From assembly GCF_003001935.1 (NCBI RefSeq), contig NZ_PVNG01000003.1:620001-684000 (forward strand): a DNA stretch of 64,000 nucleotides, in the 5' to 3' direction. Positions 1 to 7,835 of the stretch are shown here, piece by piece (the stretch's first letter is position 1; every line of letters begins with the position of its first letter). The notes beneath the pieces are model-generated. The model saw only the letters and a list, made by a program, of their open reading frames with translations, searched no databases and was not told the origin of the DNA. Both the position numbers and the translations under genes were made by a program. Source of the stretch: Nonomuraea fuscirosea (GTDB taxonomy: Bacteria > Actinomycetota > Actinomycetes > Streptosporangiales > Streptosporangiaceae).

Positions 1-1
1 C

Positions 2-1201
2 TCGCACGGCCCGTACCTGCCCGAGCTGACCGCCCACGACCTGCAACGCCAGCAGGCCGCCGACCTGAACGTGACCAAGACCGTCGACCGGGCCGAGGCC
101 GTGCCCGGCGACCGGCTCACGTACACGGTCAAGGTCGGCAACAGGGGCCCCAGCACCGCGACCGCCGTCTCGCTGACCGACACGCCGCCCGGGGGCGCCG
201 CCGTGACCCGCGACCTGCCCGACCTGCCGGCCGGCCGGACCGACGAGCAGACCTTCACCTACGAGGTGCCCTGCACGGTCACCGACGGCGGCGTGCTCAC
301 CAACACCGCCACGGTCACCGGCAAGGACGCCTCCGGCGGGGCCGAGCCCGCGCAACTGCTGGGCGACGACACCGCCACCGCGAAGACGACCGCGCACGTG
401 CCGGTGCTGACGCTGACCAGGACGGCCACGCCCGGCGCGCACGCGGGCGACCCCGTCACCCACACTCTCACGTACCGCAACACCGGCTCGGCGCCGGCCA
501 CGGACGTCGTCGTGACCGACACGCTGCCGCGCGAGGTCTACTACAGCGGCGCGCTCGACCAGGGCGCGGGACCCAGACCGGCCGAGGTGGTCAAGGACGG
601 CGACGGCCGCACCACCCTGCGCTGGAAGCCCGGCACGGTCGCGCCCGGCGCCTCCGCGACGGTCACCTACACCGCCCGCACGAGCCTGCTGACCACCGGC
701 GGCACCGTCGTCACCACCCGGGCCACGCTCCGGTACGGCGGCGCCGGCGGCTGCGCGTACCCGGACGTGACCGTCACGGCGGACTCGACGGTCACCGAAC
801 GCCCGCCCGGCCGCGACCCCCGCGCGAAGCTCGTCTGGCAGTTGCGCGAGAGCGACTGGACGCCTGACCTGCTGGCCCGCACACAGGCCACGGACCAGCG
901 TTACGACGGCGCCGACGGCTCGGCCCCCGACGGCGCGCTGTCCAAGGCCGAGGTGAGGGCCGCGCTCCTGCTGCCGCTGCTGCGCGGTGAACTGCTGGCG
1001 ACCTACCTCAACCTGGCCGACCGGCGGATCAACGCGGCCACCAGGATCGTCTCGGCCCCGGCCGCGCTGCTCGACCTGACGAGCGTGGGCCAGGCCGCCG
1101 GGTACGCGCAGTCGGCGCTCCAGGACGGCGACCTGCTGCGGCAGACGAAGGCGACCGTGGTGCTGAACGAGATCAACCTCAACCTCAGCGAACGCTACTG
1201 A
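2..1201 (+). CDS. DUF11-repeat surface protein, 5'-partial
   Basis: The reading frame is already open at base 2, so only the C-terminal 399 residues are in the window and the start lies upstream. Two DUF11-type beta-sandwich repeats are visible. Each has the family hallmarks (a 'VTKTVDRAEAVPGDRLTYTV' opening, 'VSLTDTPP' or 'VVVTDTLP', then 'LTNTATVTG' or a similar close) and they span about residues 22-135 and 135-255. DUF11 repeats are typical of large secreted or cell-wall proteins. The last 110 residues differ: charged and Leu/Ala-rich, apparently helical, and unlike a known anchor. No LPXTG sorting motif or C-terminal membrane helix is present, so wall attachment is not supported. Function unknown, possibly adhesive or structural. 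Confidence 0.75.
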   Translation, partial: SHGPYLPELTAHDLQRQQAADLNVTKTVDRAEAVPGDRLTYTVKVGNRGPSTATAVSLTDTPPGGAAVTRDLPDLPAGRTDEQTFTYEVPCTVTDGGVLTNTATVTGKDASGGAEPAQLLGDDTATAKTTAHVPVLTLTRTATPGAHAGDPVTHTLTYRNTGSAPATDVVVTDTLPREVYYSGALDQGAGPRPAEVVKDGDGRTTLRWKPGTVAPGASATVTYTARTSLLTTGGTVVTTRATLRYGGAGGCAYPDVTVTADSTVTERPPGRDPRAKLVWQLRESDWTPDLLARTQATDQRYDGADGSAPDGALSKAEVRAALLLPLLRGELLATYLNLADRRINAATRIVSAPAALLDLTSVGQAAGYAQSALQDGDLLRQTKATVVLNEINLNLSERY

Positions 1202-1306
1202 GCGGCACACATCGGGGGGCTGAGCACGTTCCACGGGCTCAGCCCCTGCCGGTCAGCTCCTGCCGGTCAGCCCTCTGCTGGTCAGCCCGGCGAGCCACGG
1301 TCCGCC

Positions 1307-2554
1307 TCAGGCGCCGGGGCGTTGGGCGAGTGTCACCGTGGCGAGGTGGTCGATGACCTCGCGGGCGTCGGACTCGATGCCGTGGATGAACGTGGACCTG
1401 CGCCGCCGCAGCACCGGCAGCCCCAGCGCGTACAGCCCAGGGCTGTCCACCACGCCGCCCTCGTGCCGCAGCCGGCCCTTCTCGTCCACCACGGGCACGT
1501 CCAGCCATCCGTAGTCGGGCCGGAACCCGGTCGCCCACACGATCGTGCGGATCTCGCCGCCGCGCAGGTCGAGCTGGAGCCGCGCCCGCTCAGGCGCCCG
1601 CGTCGGGGCGAAGCGCTCGGGCGGCCCGACCTCGCCGTCCCGGCCGTGCTCCCGCGCCCACGCGTCGAACGTGTCCAGCAGGCGCTCCATCTTCAGGTCC
1701 GCGAGGGAGAACACGTTGCGCAGTCCGCCGGAGAACAGCGCGCGGCCGTCCCGCACGGCGGCCAGGCGGCCCACCGGCTCGACCCCCATCGAGGTGAGCG
1801 CGTTGAGGTCGAGCGTGGTCCGCTCGTCCGTGCCGATCAACTGGGGCGAGGGCAGCCGCCTGGCCCTGGTGAGGTCGTCGATCTCGTCGAAGCGCTGGTC
1901 CCACACGCCGGAGGCGTCCATCCACCACAGCACGTCGCGCCCCCGGTAGGTGCGCGGCAGCCGTACGTGCTCGCCCACCGAGAGCGTCACCGGACGGCCG
2001 GAACGCCGTAGCTCGGCCGCCAGTTGCACGCCGGTCGCGGACGCCCCGACGACGAGCACGCCGCCGTCGGGGAGCTGCGCGGGACCGCGATAGTCGAACG
2101 GCGTCAGCTGTTCGACGGAGCCGGGCACCGCGCCGGCGAACGGCGGCACCACGGGTACGTTGCAGGCGCCGCTGGCGATGACCACCGACCGGCAGCGGAA
2201 CTCGCCGCCGCCCGTCGTCACCTGGTAGCCGTCGCCGGCCCGCCGCACGGAGGTGACGTCGGCGCCGGTCCTGACGGGCGCGCCCGAGCGGGCGGCGAAG
2301 CCCTCGATGAATGCGGTCACCTCCGCCATCGTCATGTAGCCGTCGGGGTCAGGGCCCTCGTAGCGGTGGCCGGGCAGGCGGCTCTGCCAGTTGGGCGTGA
2401 GCAGCCGGAAGGAGTCCCAGCGCTCATGCCGCCACGAGTTCGCCACCTCGCCGCGTTCGAGCACGACGTGGTCGATCGAGCGCCGGGTGAGGAAGTGGCT
2501 CGCGGCCAGTCCCGCGTGCCCGGCGCCGATGACGACGGTGGTGACGGACTCGAT
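1307..2554 (-). CDS. Flavin-dependent monooxygenase (FMO/BVMO-like, NAD(P)/FAD)
   Basis: Group B flavoprotein monooxygenase-like oxidoreductase. The N-terminal FAD Rossmann motif reads VVIGAGHAGLAAS and lies upstream of the first ordinary start codon (GTG at 2464). A protein begun at 2464 would lack the FAD fold. Reading back in frame, a TGA occurs at 2569-2567 and the codons between contain no ATG, GTG, TTG or CTG; I place the likely start at ATC (2554), 8 bases after a GGGAG-like ribosome site. A second nucleotide-binding motif, GGVLVVGASATGVQ, and the late ATGF motif (WATGFRPDY) are present, as expected for this family. About 415 residues. It lies 67 bp downstream of the OsmC gene on the same strand and may be co-transcribed. 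Substrate unknown. Confidence 0.75.
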   Translation of the reverse strand: MESVTTVVIGAGHAGLAASHFLTRRSIDHVVLERGEVANSWRHERWDSFRLLTPNWQSRLPGHRYEGPDPDGYMTMAEVTAFIEGFAARSGAPVRTGADVTSVRRAGDGYQVTTGGGEFRCRSVVIASGACNVPVVPPFAGAVPGSVEQLTPFDYRGPAQLPDGGVLVVGASATGVQLAAELRRSGRPVTLSVGEHVRLPRTYRGRDVLWWMDASGVWDQRFDEIDDLTRARRLPSPQLIGTDERTTLDLNALTSMGVEPVGRLAAVRDGRALFSGGLRNVFSLADLKMERLLDTFDAWAREHGRDGEVGPPERFAPTRAPERARLQLDLRGGEIRTIVWATGFRPDYGWLDVPVVDEKGRLRHEGGVVDSPGLYALGLPVLRRRRSTFIHGIESDAREVIDHLATVTLAQRPGA

Positions 2555-2621
2555 GACTCTGCTCCCTCAGGACGACTCAGACAAATCACACCGGCTTGGA
2601 CGATCAGACGGCTCGGACGGC

Positions 2622-3170
2622 TCAGGCGACTTCGACGGTGACGTCCGTCGGGTTCGTGAGCGCGTCGAACACGGCCGAGCGCTTCTGCGACTGGGCCACC
2701 AGCGCCTCGATGTCCTGCCTGGACGCGTCCGCGTCGATGGTGAAGGTCACCTTGATGTCGTTGAAGCCGTTGCGCACGTCGCTGTCGACGCCCAGGATGC
2801 CGCGGATGTCGTGCTTTCCTTCGAGCGCCGCCTCGACCGAGCGGAGCTGGATGCCGCGGTTCTGCGCGACGGACGCCACGCCCGCCGTCAGGCAGCTCGC
2901 CAGCCCGATGAGGAGGTACTCGATCGGCGTGATGCCGTTGTCCTGGGCCGCGAAGACCTCGGGGTGGTCGGCGTCGAAGACCGCCTCGCTCTTGTGCTCC
3001 TGCTCCTGCCCGAGCCCGAAGAACTCCTTGACCCGCGTCGTGCTGTGGACGCCGTCCTGCCATTTCGAGGAGGCCCGCCAGACGAACTGGGCGGCCTCGG
3101 GCGCGCCCTTCAGCGCCTCGCGCGCGTCCAGCAGTGCCTGTACGTTGACTCCGTTGGCGACCGTGGTCAT
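2622..3170 (-). CDS. OsmC family protein
   Basis: A 182-residue OsmC/Ohr-superfamily protein, a family of thiol-dependent peroxidases acting on organic hydroperoxides in the cytoplasm. The catalytic-helix Cys is seen in the motif LIGLASCLTAG around residue 100. The second, resolving Cys normal for OsmC/Ohr is not there: the equivalent region reads RSAVFDALTNP and the protein has only one Cys. It may be a non-peroxidase member or use an external thiol. The start is ATG at 3170 with GGGGCGGG just upstream; an upstream extension to 3269 would run across the metX promoter and start and is rejected. Divergent from metX. Confidence 0.85.
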   Translation of the reverse strand: MTTVANGVNVQALLDAREALKGAPEAAQFVWRASSKWQDGVHSTTRVKEFFGLGQEQEHKSEAVFDADHPEVFAAQDNGITPIEYLLIGLASCLTAGVASVAQNRGIQLRSVEAALEGKHDIRGILGVDSDVRNGFNDIKVTFTIDADASRQDIEALVAQSQKRSAVFDALTNPTDVTVEVA

Positions 3171-3212
3171 GTCCCGCCCCTTCGGCTGCGTTCCCACTTT
3201 CCCGGTAGGTAT

Positions 3213-3244
3213 TTGACCATATACTGCCCGTGGCGGGCTACCAT
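3213..3244 (+). promoter_or_regulatory. Candidate metX promoter, probably leaderless
   Basis: TTGACC (3213-3218) and TACCAT (3239-3244, a TAnnnT -10 hexamer) stand before the metX ATG at 3251. The -10 ends six bases before the start codon and no Shine-Dalgarno sequence precedes the ATG, so a leaderless transcript is likely. The 20-bp spacer is longer than ideal. An alternative -10, TATACT at 3220-3225, is also present. No SAM riboswitch fits in the 80-bp divergent gap. Confidence 0.4.
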
Positions 3245-3250
3245 AGCCCC

Positions 3251-4462
3251 ATGTCGCAGCCAGCCACAACGCTCGCGGCCGGCTCCGTCGGCACGGTGGA
3301 GACGCGCTATCTCGATCTGCCCGAGCCGGTCCACCTCGACTGCGGCCGGGAGCTGCATCCGGTCCGCGTCGCGTACGAGACCTACGGTGTTCTCTCCCCG
3401 CAGCGCGACAACGTGATCCTGGTGTGTCACGCGCTCAGCGGCGACGCGCACGCGGCCGGCTTCGCGAAGGCGCCGCCCGCGCAGAGCACGCGCGACGGCT
3501 TCGGCGCCGAGGAGCGCGACGGCGCGGCCGGCAAGGGGCTCGGCTGGTGGGACGGCATGATCGGCCCGGGCAAGGCGTTCGACACCGACCGCTACTTCGT
3601 CGTCTCCACCAACCTGCTCGGCGGCTGCCGGGGCACCACGGGGCCGTCGTCGACCGACCCGGCGACGGGCCGGCCGTACGGCGCGGACTTCCCCGTGATC
3701 ACGGTCGCGGACATGGTGCGCACCGAGCGCGCGTTCCTGGACGCCCTCGGCATCGACCGGCTCGCGGCTGTGGCCGGCGGCTCGCTCGGCGGCATGCAGG
3801 CGCTGGAATGGGCGGTGCGGTACCCCGACCAGGTCGACGCGATCATCCCGATCGCCAGCACCCACGCGCTCCACCCGCAGGGGGTGGCCTGGAACGCGAT
3901 CGCCCGCGACGCCATCATGCGCGACCCGGCCTGGCAGGGCGGGAGCTACCACGGCACCGGCCGCGCGCCCGACGCCGGCATGGGACTGGCGCGGATGGTC
4001 GGCCACATCACCTATCTGTCCGCGCCCGGGCTGGAGGAGAAGTTCGGCCGGCGGCTGCAGTTCGCCGACGACGTCCGCTACACGATCACCGAGCCGGAGT
4101 TCGAGGTGGAGAGCTATCTGCGCCACCAGGCCGACTCGTTCGTCAAGCGCTTCGACGCCAACACCTACCTCTACACCTCGCGCGCGCTGACCTACTTCGA
4201 CCTGGCCCGGCAGCACGGCGGCGGATCGCTCGCGCGGGCGCTCGAAGGCGTCAAGGCGCGGACGCTGCTGATCGCGTTCAGCTCCGACTGGCTCTATCCG
4301 CCGGCCGCGTCGAGCGAGATCGCCGAGGCGCTCGGCGGGCTCGGCAAGCCGGTCGAGTTCCAGGTGATCGAGGCGCCGTACGGGCACGACTGCTTCCTGC
4401 TGGAAGAGGCGAGGCAGACGCCCATCATCAAGGAGTTCCTGGCCCAGGGCGGGCCCAGGTGA
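3251..4462 (+). CDS. metX: Homoserine O-acetyltransferase
   Basis: Transfers acetyl from acetyl-CoA to the hydroxyl of L-homoserine, giving O-acetyl-L-homoserine, the first committed step of methionine synthesis by direct sulfhydrylation. It is a 403-residue alpha/beta-hydrolase-fold enzyme. The nucleophile elbow GGSLGGMQ with its Ser, the conserved TNLLGGCRGTTGPSS segment, the late Asp (FSSDWLYPP) and the catalytic His in GHDCFLLE are all visible. The start is ATG 3251 rather than the upstream in-frame GTG at 3230, because the family N-terminus begins with the short segment before VETRYLDL. It heads the metX-metY-CoA-binding operon, with metY 19 bases downstream. Acetyl rather than succinyl specificity is assigned from the actinobacterial MetX family and the pairing with metY. 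Confidence 0.95.
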   Translation: MSQPATTLAAGSVGTVETRYLDLPEPVHLDCGRELHPVRVAYETYGVLSPQRDNVILVCHALSGDAHAAGFAKAPPAQSTRDGFGAEERDGAAGKGLGWWDGMIGPGKAFDTDRYFVVSTNLLGGCRGTTGPSSTDPATGRPYGADFPVITVADMVRTERAFLDALGIDRLAAVAGGSLGGMQALEWAVRYPDQVDAIIPIASTHALHPQGVAWNAIARDAIMRDPAWQGGSYHGTGRAPDAGMGLARMVGHITYLSAPGLEEKFGRRLQFADDVRYTITEPEFEVESYLRHQADSFVKRFDANTYLYTSRALTYFDLARQHGGGSLARALEGVKARTLLIAFSSDWLYPPAASSEIAEALGGLGKPVEFQVIEAPYGHDCFLLEEARQTPIIKEFLAQGGPR

Positions 4463-4481
4463 GATCGAGGAAGAGACGTTC

Positions 4482-5819
4482 GTGACCGACAAGCCCTCCC
4501 GTCAGGAACAGGCCCGCGCGTTCGGGTTCGAGACCCGCCAGCTGCACGCCGGGCAGCGGCCCGACCCCAACACCGGCGCCCGCGCGGTGCCGATCTTCCA
4601 GACGACCAGCTACGTGTTCGAGGACCCCGAGTCGGCGGCGGCCTACTTCAACCTCCAGGAATACGGCAACACCTACTCGCGGATCATGAACCCGACCGTC
4701 GCGGTGTTCGAGGAGCGGGTGGCCAACCTCGAAGGCGGCGCGGGCGCGGTGGCCTTCGCCAGCGGCATCGCCGCGCAGGCGGCCGCGCTCTTCACGCTGC
4801 TGGAGCCGGGCGACCACGTCGTCTCCTCCTCGGCCCTGTACGGCGGCACGGTCAACCAGCTCAAGCACCTGCTGCGCAAGATGAACGTGGAGCTGACCTG
4901 GGTCGATCCCGACGACCCCGAGGCGTGGCGGCAGGCGGTGCGCCCGAACACCAAGGCGTTCTTCGGCGAGACGATCGGCAACCCGGGCGGCAACGTGCTC
5001 GACATCGAGACGGTGGCGGCCATCGCGCACGAGCACGAGCTGCCGCTGATCGTGGACAACACGTTCGCCACGCCCTACCTGTGCCGCCCGATCGAGTGGG
5101 GCGCCGACATCGTGATCCACTCGGCGACCAAGTTCATCGGCGGCCACGGCACCAGCATCGGCGGCGTCGTGGTCGAGGCGGGCACGTTCGACTGGTCCAA
5201 CGGGCGCTTCCCGGTGGTCGCGGATCCGTCGCCCGCCTACCACGGCTTGCGCTTCCACGAGACGTTCGGTACGTACGGCTACCTGATGAAGCTGCGCGCC
5301 GAGACCCTGCGCGACCTGGGCGCGGCGCTCTCGCCGTTCAACGCCTTCCTGTTCCTGCAGGGGCTGGAGACGCTGTCGCTGCGGATGGACCGGCACGTCG
5401 CGAACGCGCGCGCGGTGGCGGCGTTCCTGGAGGAGCACGAGCTGGCCGCGAACGTGACCTATCCCGGACTGCCGGGCAGCAGGCACCGGGCACTGGTGGA
5501 GAAATACCTGCCGCTCGGCGCGGGCGCGGTGTTCTCCTTCGACTGCGCCGGCGGCCGGGCCGGCGGCCAGGGACTCATCGGCGGACTGACCATCTGGTCG
5601 CACCTGGCGAACGTCGGCGACGCCAAGAGCCTGGTCATCCATCCCGCCAGCACCACGCACCGCCAGCTCGGCGACGACGAGCTGCGCGCGGCCGGCGTCG
5701 GGCCCGGTACGGTACGGCTGTCGGTGGGCACCGAGTCCGTCGAGGACCTCATCTGGGATCTCGACCAGGGTTTCGCCCGCGTCGCCGCGACGATCGAGGA
5801 GAAGGTGGAGACGGCATGA
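4482..5819 (+). CDS. metY: O-acetylhomoserine sulfhydrylase (PLP)
   Basis: Condenses O-acetylhomoserine with sulfide to homocysteine using pyridoxal phosphate, consuming the product of the preceding metX gene. It has 445 residues, as normal for the MetY branch of the Cys/Met-metabolism PLP family. Visible hallmarks: the N-terminal FETRQLHAGQ, the Y-x-R phosphate site (NTYSRIMNPT), DNTFATPYLCRP, and the PLP Schiff-base Lys in HSATKFIGGHG. The C-terminal SVGTESVEDLIWDL is typical. It starts at GTG 4482 after GAGGAAGAG and ends with an ATGA overlap into the next gene, implying translational coupling. A cystathionine gamma-synthase is less likely, because those are shorter and lack this extended C-terminal region. 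Confidence 0.95.
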   Translation: MTDKPSRQEQARAFGFETRQLHAGQRPDPNTGARAVPIFQTTSYVFEDPESAAAYFNLQEYGNTYSRIMNPTVAVFEERVANLEGGAGAVAFASGIAAQAAALFTLLEPGDHVVSSSALYGGTVNQLKHLLRKMNVELTWVDPDDPEAWRQAVRPNTKAFFGETIGNPGGNVLDIETVAAIAHEHELPLIVDNTFATPYLCRPIEWGADIVIHSATKFIGGHGTSIGGVVVEAGTFDWSNGRFPVVADPSPAYHGLRFHETFGTYGYLMKLRAETLRDLGAALSPFNAFLFLQGLETLSLRMDRHVANARAVAAFLEEHELAANVTYPGLPGSRHRALVEKYLPLGAGAVFSFDCAGGRAGGQGLIGGLTIWSHLANVGDAKSLVIHPASTTHRQLGDDELRAAGVGPGTVRLSVGTESVEDLIWDLDQGFARVAATIEEKVETA

Positions 5820-6298
5820 CCGATCTCGCTCGCTACCAGGACCCGCTGACGATCCAGCGGGTGCTCCACTCCACCAGGACGATCGCGATCGTCGGCCTGT
5901 CGGGCAACGAGCTGCGGGCCAGCTATTTCGTCGGCTACTACCTCAAGCGGCACGGCTACCGGGTGATCCCGGTGAACCCCCGCGAGAAGGAGATCCTCGG
6001 CGAGACCAGCTATCCGAGCCTGCTCGACGTGCCCGAGCCGGTGGACCTGGTGAACGTCTTCCGCGCGCCGGACGCACTGCCCGGGATCGCCCGCGACGCC
6101 GTGGCGATCAAGGCAGGCGCTCTGTGGTGCCAGTTCGGCGTGATCAACGAGGAGGGCGCGCGGATCGCCGTGGACGGCGGCGTGACGGTGGTCATGGACC
6201 GCTGCATCAAGGTCGAGCACGCCCGTTACGTGGGCCGGATGCACTGGCTCGGCTTCAACACCCAGCGCATCACGTCTGTCCGGGCGGGGCTGCAGTAA
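5816..6298 (+). CDS. CoA-binding domain protein of the methionine operon
   Basis: A 160-residue single-domain protein with the CoA-binding Rossmann fold also found in succinyl-CoA synthetase and YccU-like proteins. The nucleotide loop is seen in TIAIVGLSGNELRAS, followed by GYRVIPVNPREKEILG and the region around ALWCQFGVINEEGA. It starts inside the metY stop codon (ATGA overlap at 5816-5819), so it is the third gene of the metX-metY operon. The same pairing occurs in other actinomycetes, but its job there is unknown; a role sensing or carrying CoA species for MetX is only inference. Its 3' end overlaps the convergent kinase gene by 29 bp. Confidence 0.88.
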   Translation: MTDLARYQDPLTIQRVLHSTRTIAIVGLSGNELRASYFVGYYLKRHGYRVIPVNPREKEILGETSYPSLLDVPEPVDLVNVFRAPDALPGIARDAVAIKAGALWCQFGVINEEGARIAVDGGVTVVMDRCIKVEHARYVGRMHWLGFNTQRITSVRAGLQ

Positions 6299-7679
6299 CC
6301 GGCGCGACGGCCAGGGGCAGGCGCAGGACGAACCGGGCGCCGGCGGTGCTGTCCTCGACCTGGAGGGTCCCGCCGTGCGCCTGGGCGATCTTGCGGGCCA
6401 TCACCAGCCCGAGCCCGGTGCCGCCGGTGTTCCTGTCGCGGGCGGTGTCCAGGCGGGCGAAGCGCTGGAAGACGAGCTCGCGCTTGTCCGGTTCGATGCC
6501 GGGACCGTCGTCGATCACCTCCAGCAGCGCCACGCCCAGCGGGAAGTGCGCGGTGTCCCGCCCGGTCGCCGGCTCGTGCGAGACGCGCACGGTGACGATG
6601 CCGGCGGCGTGCCGCTCGGCGTTGTCGATCAGGTTGGTGAGCAGCCGGGTCAGGTGCGCCGGATCGCCGGTCACCACCACGCCGGGCTCCAGCGCGCAGT
6701 CGAACGATGTGCGCCGGCCGGGCATCTCCCGGCACTTCGCGCTCACCAGCGTGGCCAGGTCGACCGGCTCGCCGTCGACGGACTGCGCCGCCTCCAGCCG
6801 GGCGATGGCCAGCAGGTCGCCGACGATCGTCTCGATCCGGTTCACGCTGCCCAGCACGGCCTCGCCCAGGTTCCGCACCGTGGTCTCCTCGGGCGCGAGC
6901 AGGGCGTCCTCGACCTCGGCGCGGATCGCCGTGATGGGGGTGCGCAGCTCGTGGGAGGCGTTGGAGGTGAAGTTGCGCTGCTGGGCCATCGCGGCGTGCA
7001 GGCGGGCCAGGGTCCGGTTCACGCTCTCGGCCAGGTCGTGGATCTCGTCGTGGGTCGGCGGCAGCGGTACCCGGCGCTGCGGGCAGCTCTCGCTGATCGT
7101 GTCGAGCTCCGTGCGGATGGTGTTCACCGGTCTGAGCGCGGCGGTGACGATCCGGTGGCCGAGGCCCGTGATCGCCGCTGCCATCAGCGCGGCGGCGCCG
7201 AACACGGTCGCGGCCAGCCACGGGGCGACGTAGACCGGGACCACGTGGCCGGAGCTGTAGACGACCCAGTCCTGTCCGGCGTGGTAGGCCGACTGCGCGA
7301 CCACGAGCCTGCAGTCACCGTCGGGGAACACGCCGCCGCAGACGACGCGGCTGGCCATGGCCTTGGGCAGGGGGGTGAAGTCGGCCATCGCCGGTTTGCC
7401 GCGCAGCCGCGGGGTCGAGGCGACGACCTTGCCCGTGGCGTCGACCACCTGCAACTCGCGGCCCTCCTCCTCGGTCATGTGCGGGCGGACGCCGTCGTGC
7501 TCGATCTCGTGAGCCACCCGGCCACCGTCCACGGCGATCGCGCTGATGTGGTCCTGCGTCACGTACCTGTGGATGGCGAGCATGACCGAGACGGCCAGCA
7601 GTGCCGACAGCAGCGTCGCGACCGCGCCCGCGAACGCCGTGATGCGCGTGGTGATCGACCAGTCTCGCCCAGCCCTCAT
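6270..7679 (-). CDS. Orphan sensor histidine kinase 1
   Basis: A 469-residue membrane sensor kinase of the OmpR-partner type. Helix 1 is at about residues 12-36, the extracytoplasmic sensor at 37-150, helix 2 at about 151-174, then HAMP, HisKA with the phospho-acceptor His near 243 (SNASHELRTPI), and HATPase_c with the N box (LIDNAERHA), G1 (IDDGPGIEP) and G2 (GTGLGLVMA). The sensor carries two cysteines eight residues apart (C114, C123), a feature shared with the other two kinases in the window. I chose ATG 7679 because the extension to 7739 is a Pro-rich stretch before the helix. No response regulator gene is adjacent. Signal and partner unknown. Confidence 0.9.
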   Translation of the reverse strand: MRAGRDWSITTRITAFAGAVATLLSALLAVSVMLAIHRYVTQDHISAIAVDGGRVAHEIEHDGVRPHMTEEEGRELQVVDATGKVVASTPRLRGKPAMADFTPLPKAMASRVVCGGVFPDGDCRLVVAQSAYHAGQDWVVYSSGHVVPVYVAPWLAATVFGAAALMAAAITGLGHRIVTAALRPVNTIRTELDTISESCPQRRVPLPPTHDEIHDLAESVNRTLARLHAAMAQQRNFTSNASHELRTPITAIRAEVEDALLAPEETTVRNLGEAVLGSVNRIETIVGDLLAIARLEAAQSVDGEPVDLATLVSAKCREMPGRRTSFDCALEPGVVVTGDPAHLTRLLTNLIDNAERHAAGIVTVRVSHEPATGRDTAHFPLGVALLEVIDDGPGIEPDKRELVFQRFARLDTARDRNTGGTGLGLVMARKIAQAHGGTLQVEDSTAGARFVLRLPLAVAPVTAAPPGQT

Positions 7680-7835
7680 GCGCCCAGTCGAGCACACGGG
7701 CCGTAGCGGGAGATGAAGGCCGGGCCCCGGCGACGGCATGAGACGAGTTAATACCTCGCCAAAAAGGTTGAACCGATGCCATCTCGGTGCAAATCCGGCT
7801 CGCGCGGCCGGGTTTCCGGCCGATCCGGGCGTGCG

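Noticed and set aside
1239..1538. Short minus-strand frame of 99 codons
   Set aside because: Arg/Ala-rich out-of-frame shadow of the FAD monooxygenase's 3' end, without ribosome site or motif.
3171..3250. SAM riboswitch before metX
   Set aside because: The gap is 80 bp, shared with a divergent gene, and shows no riboswitch-like helices; metX looks leaderless.
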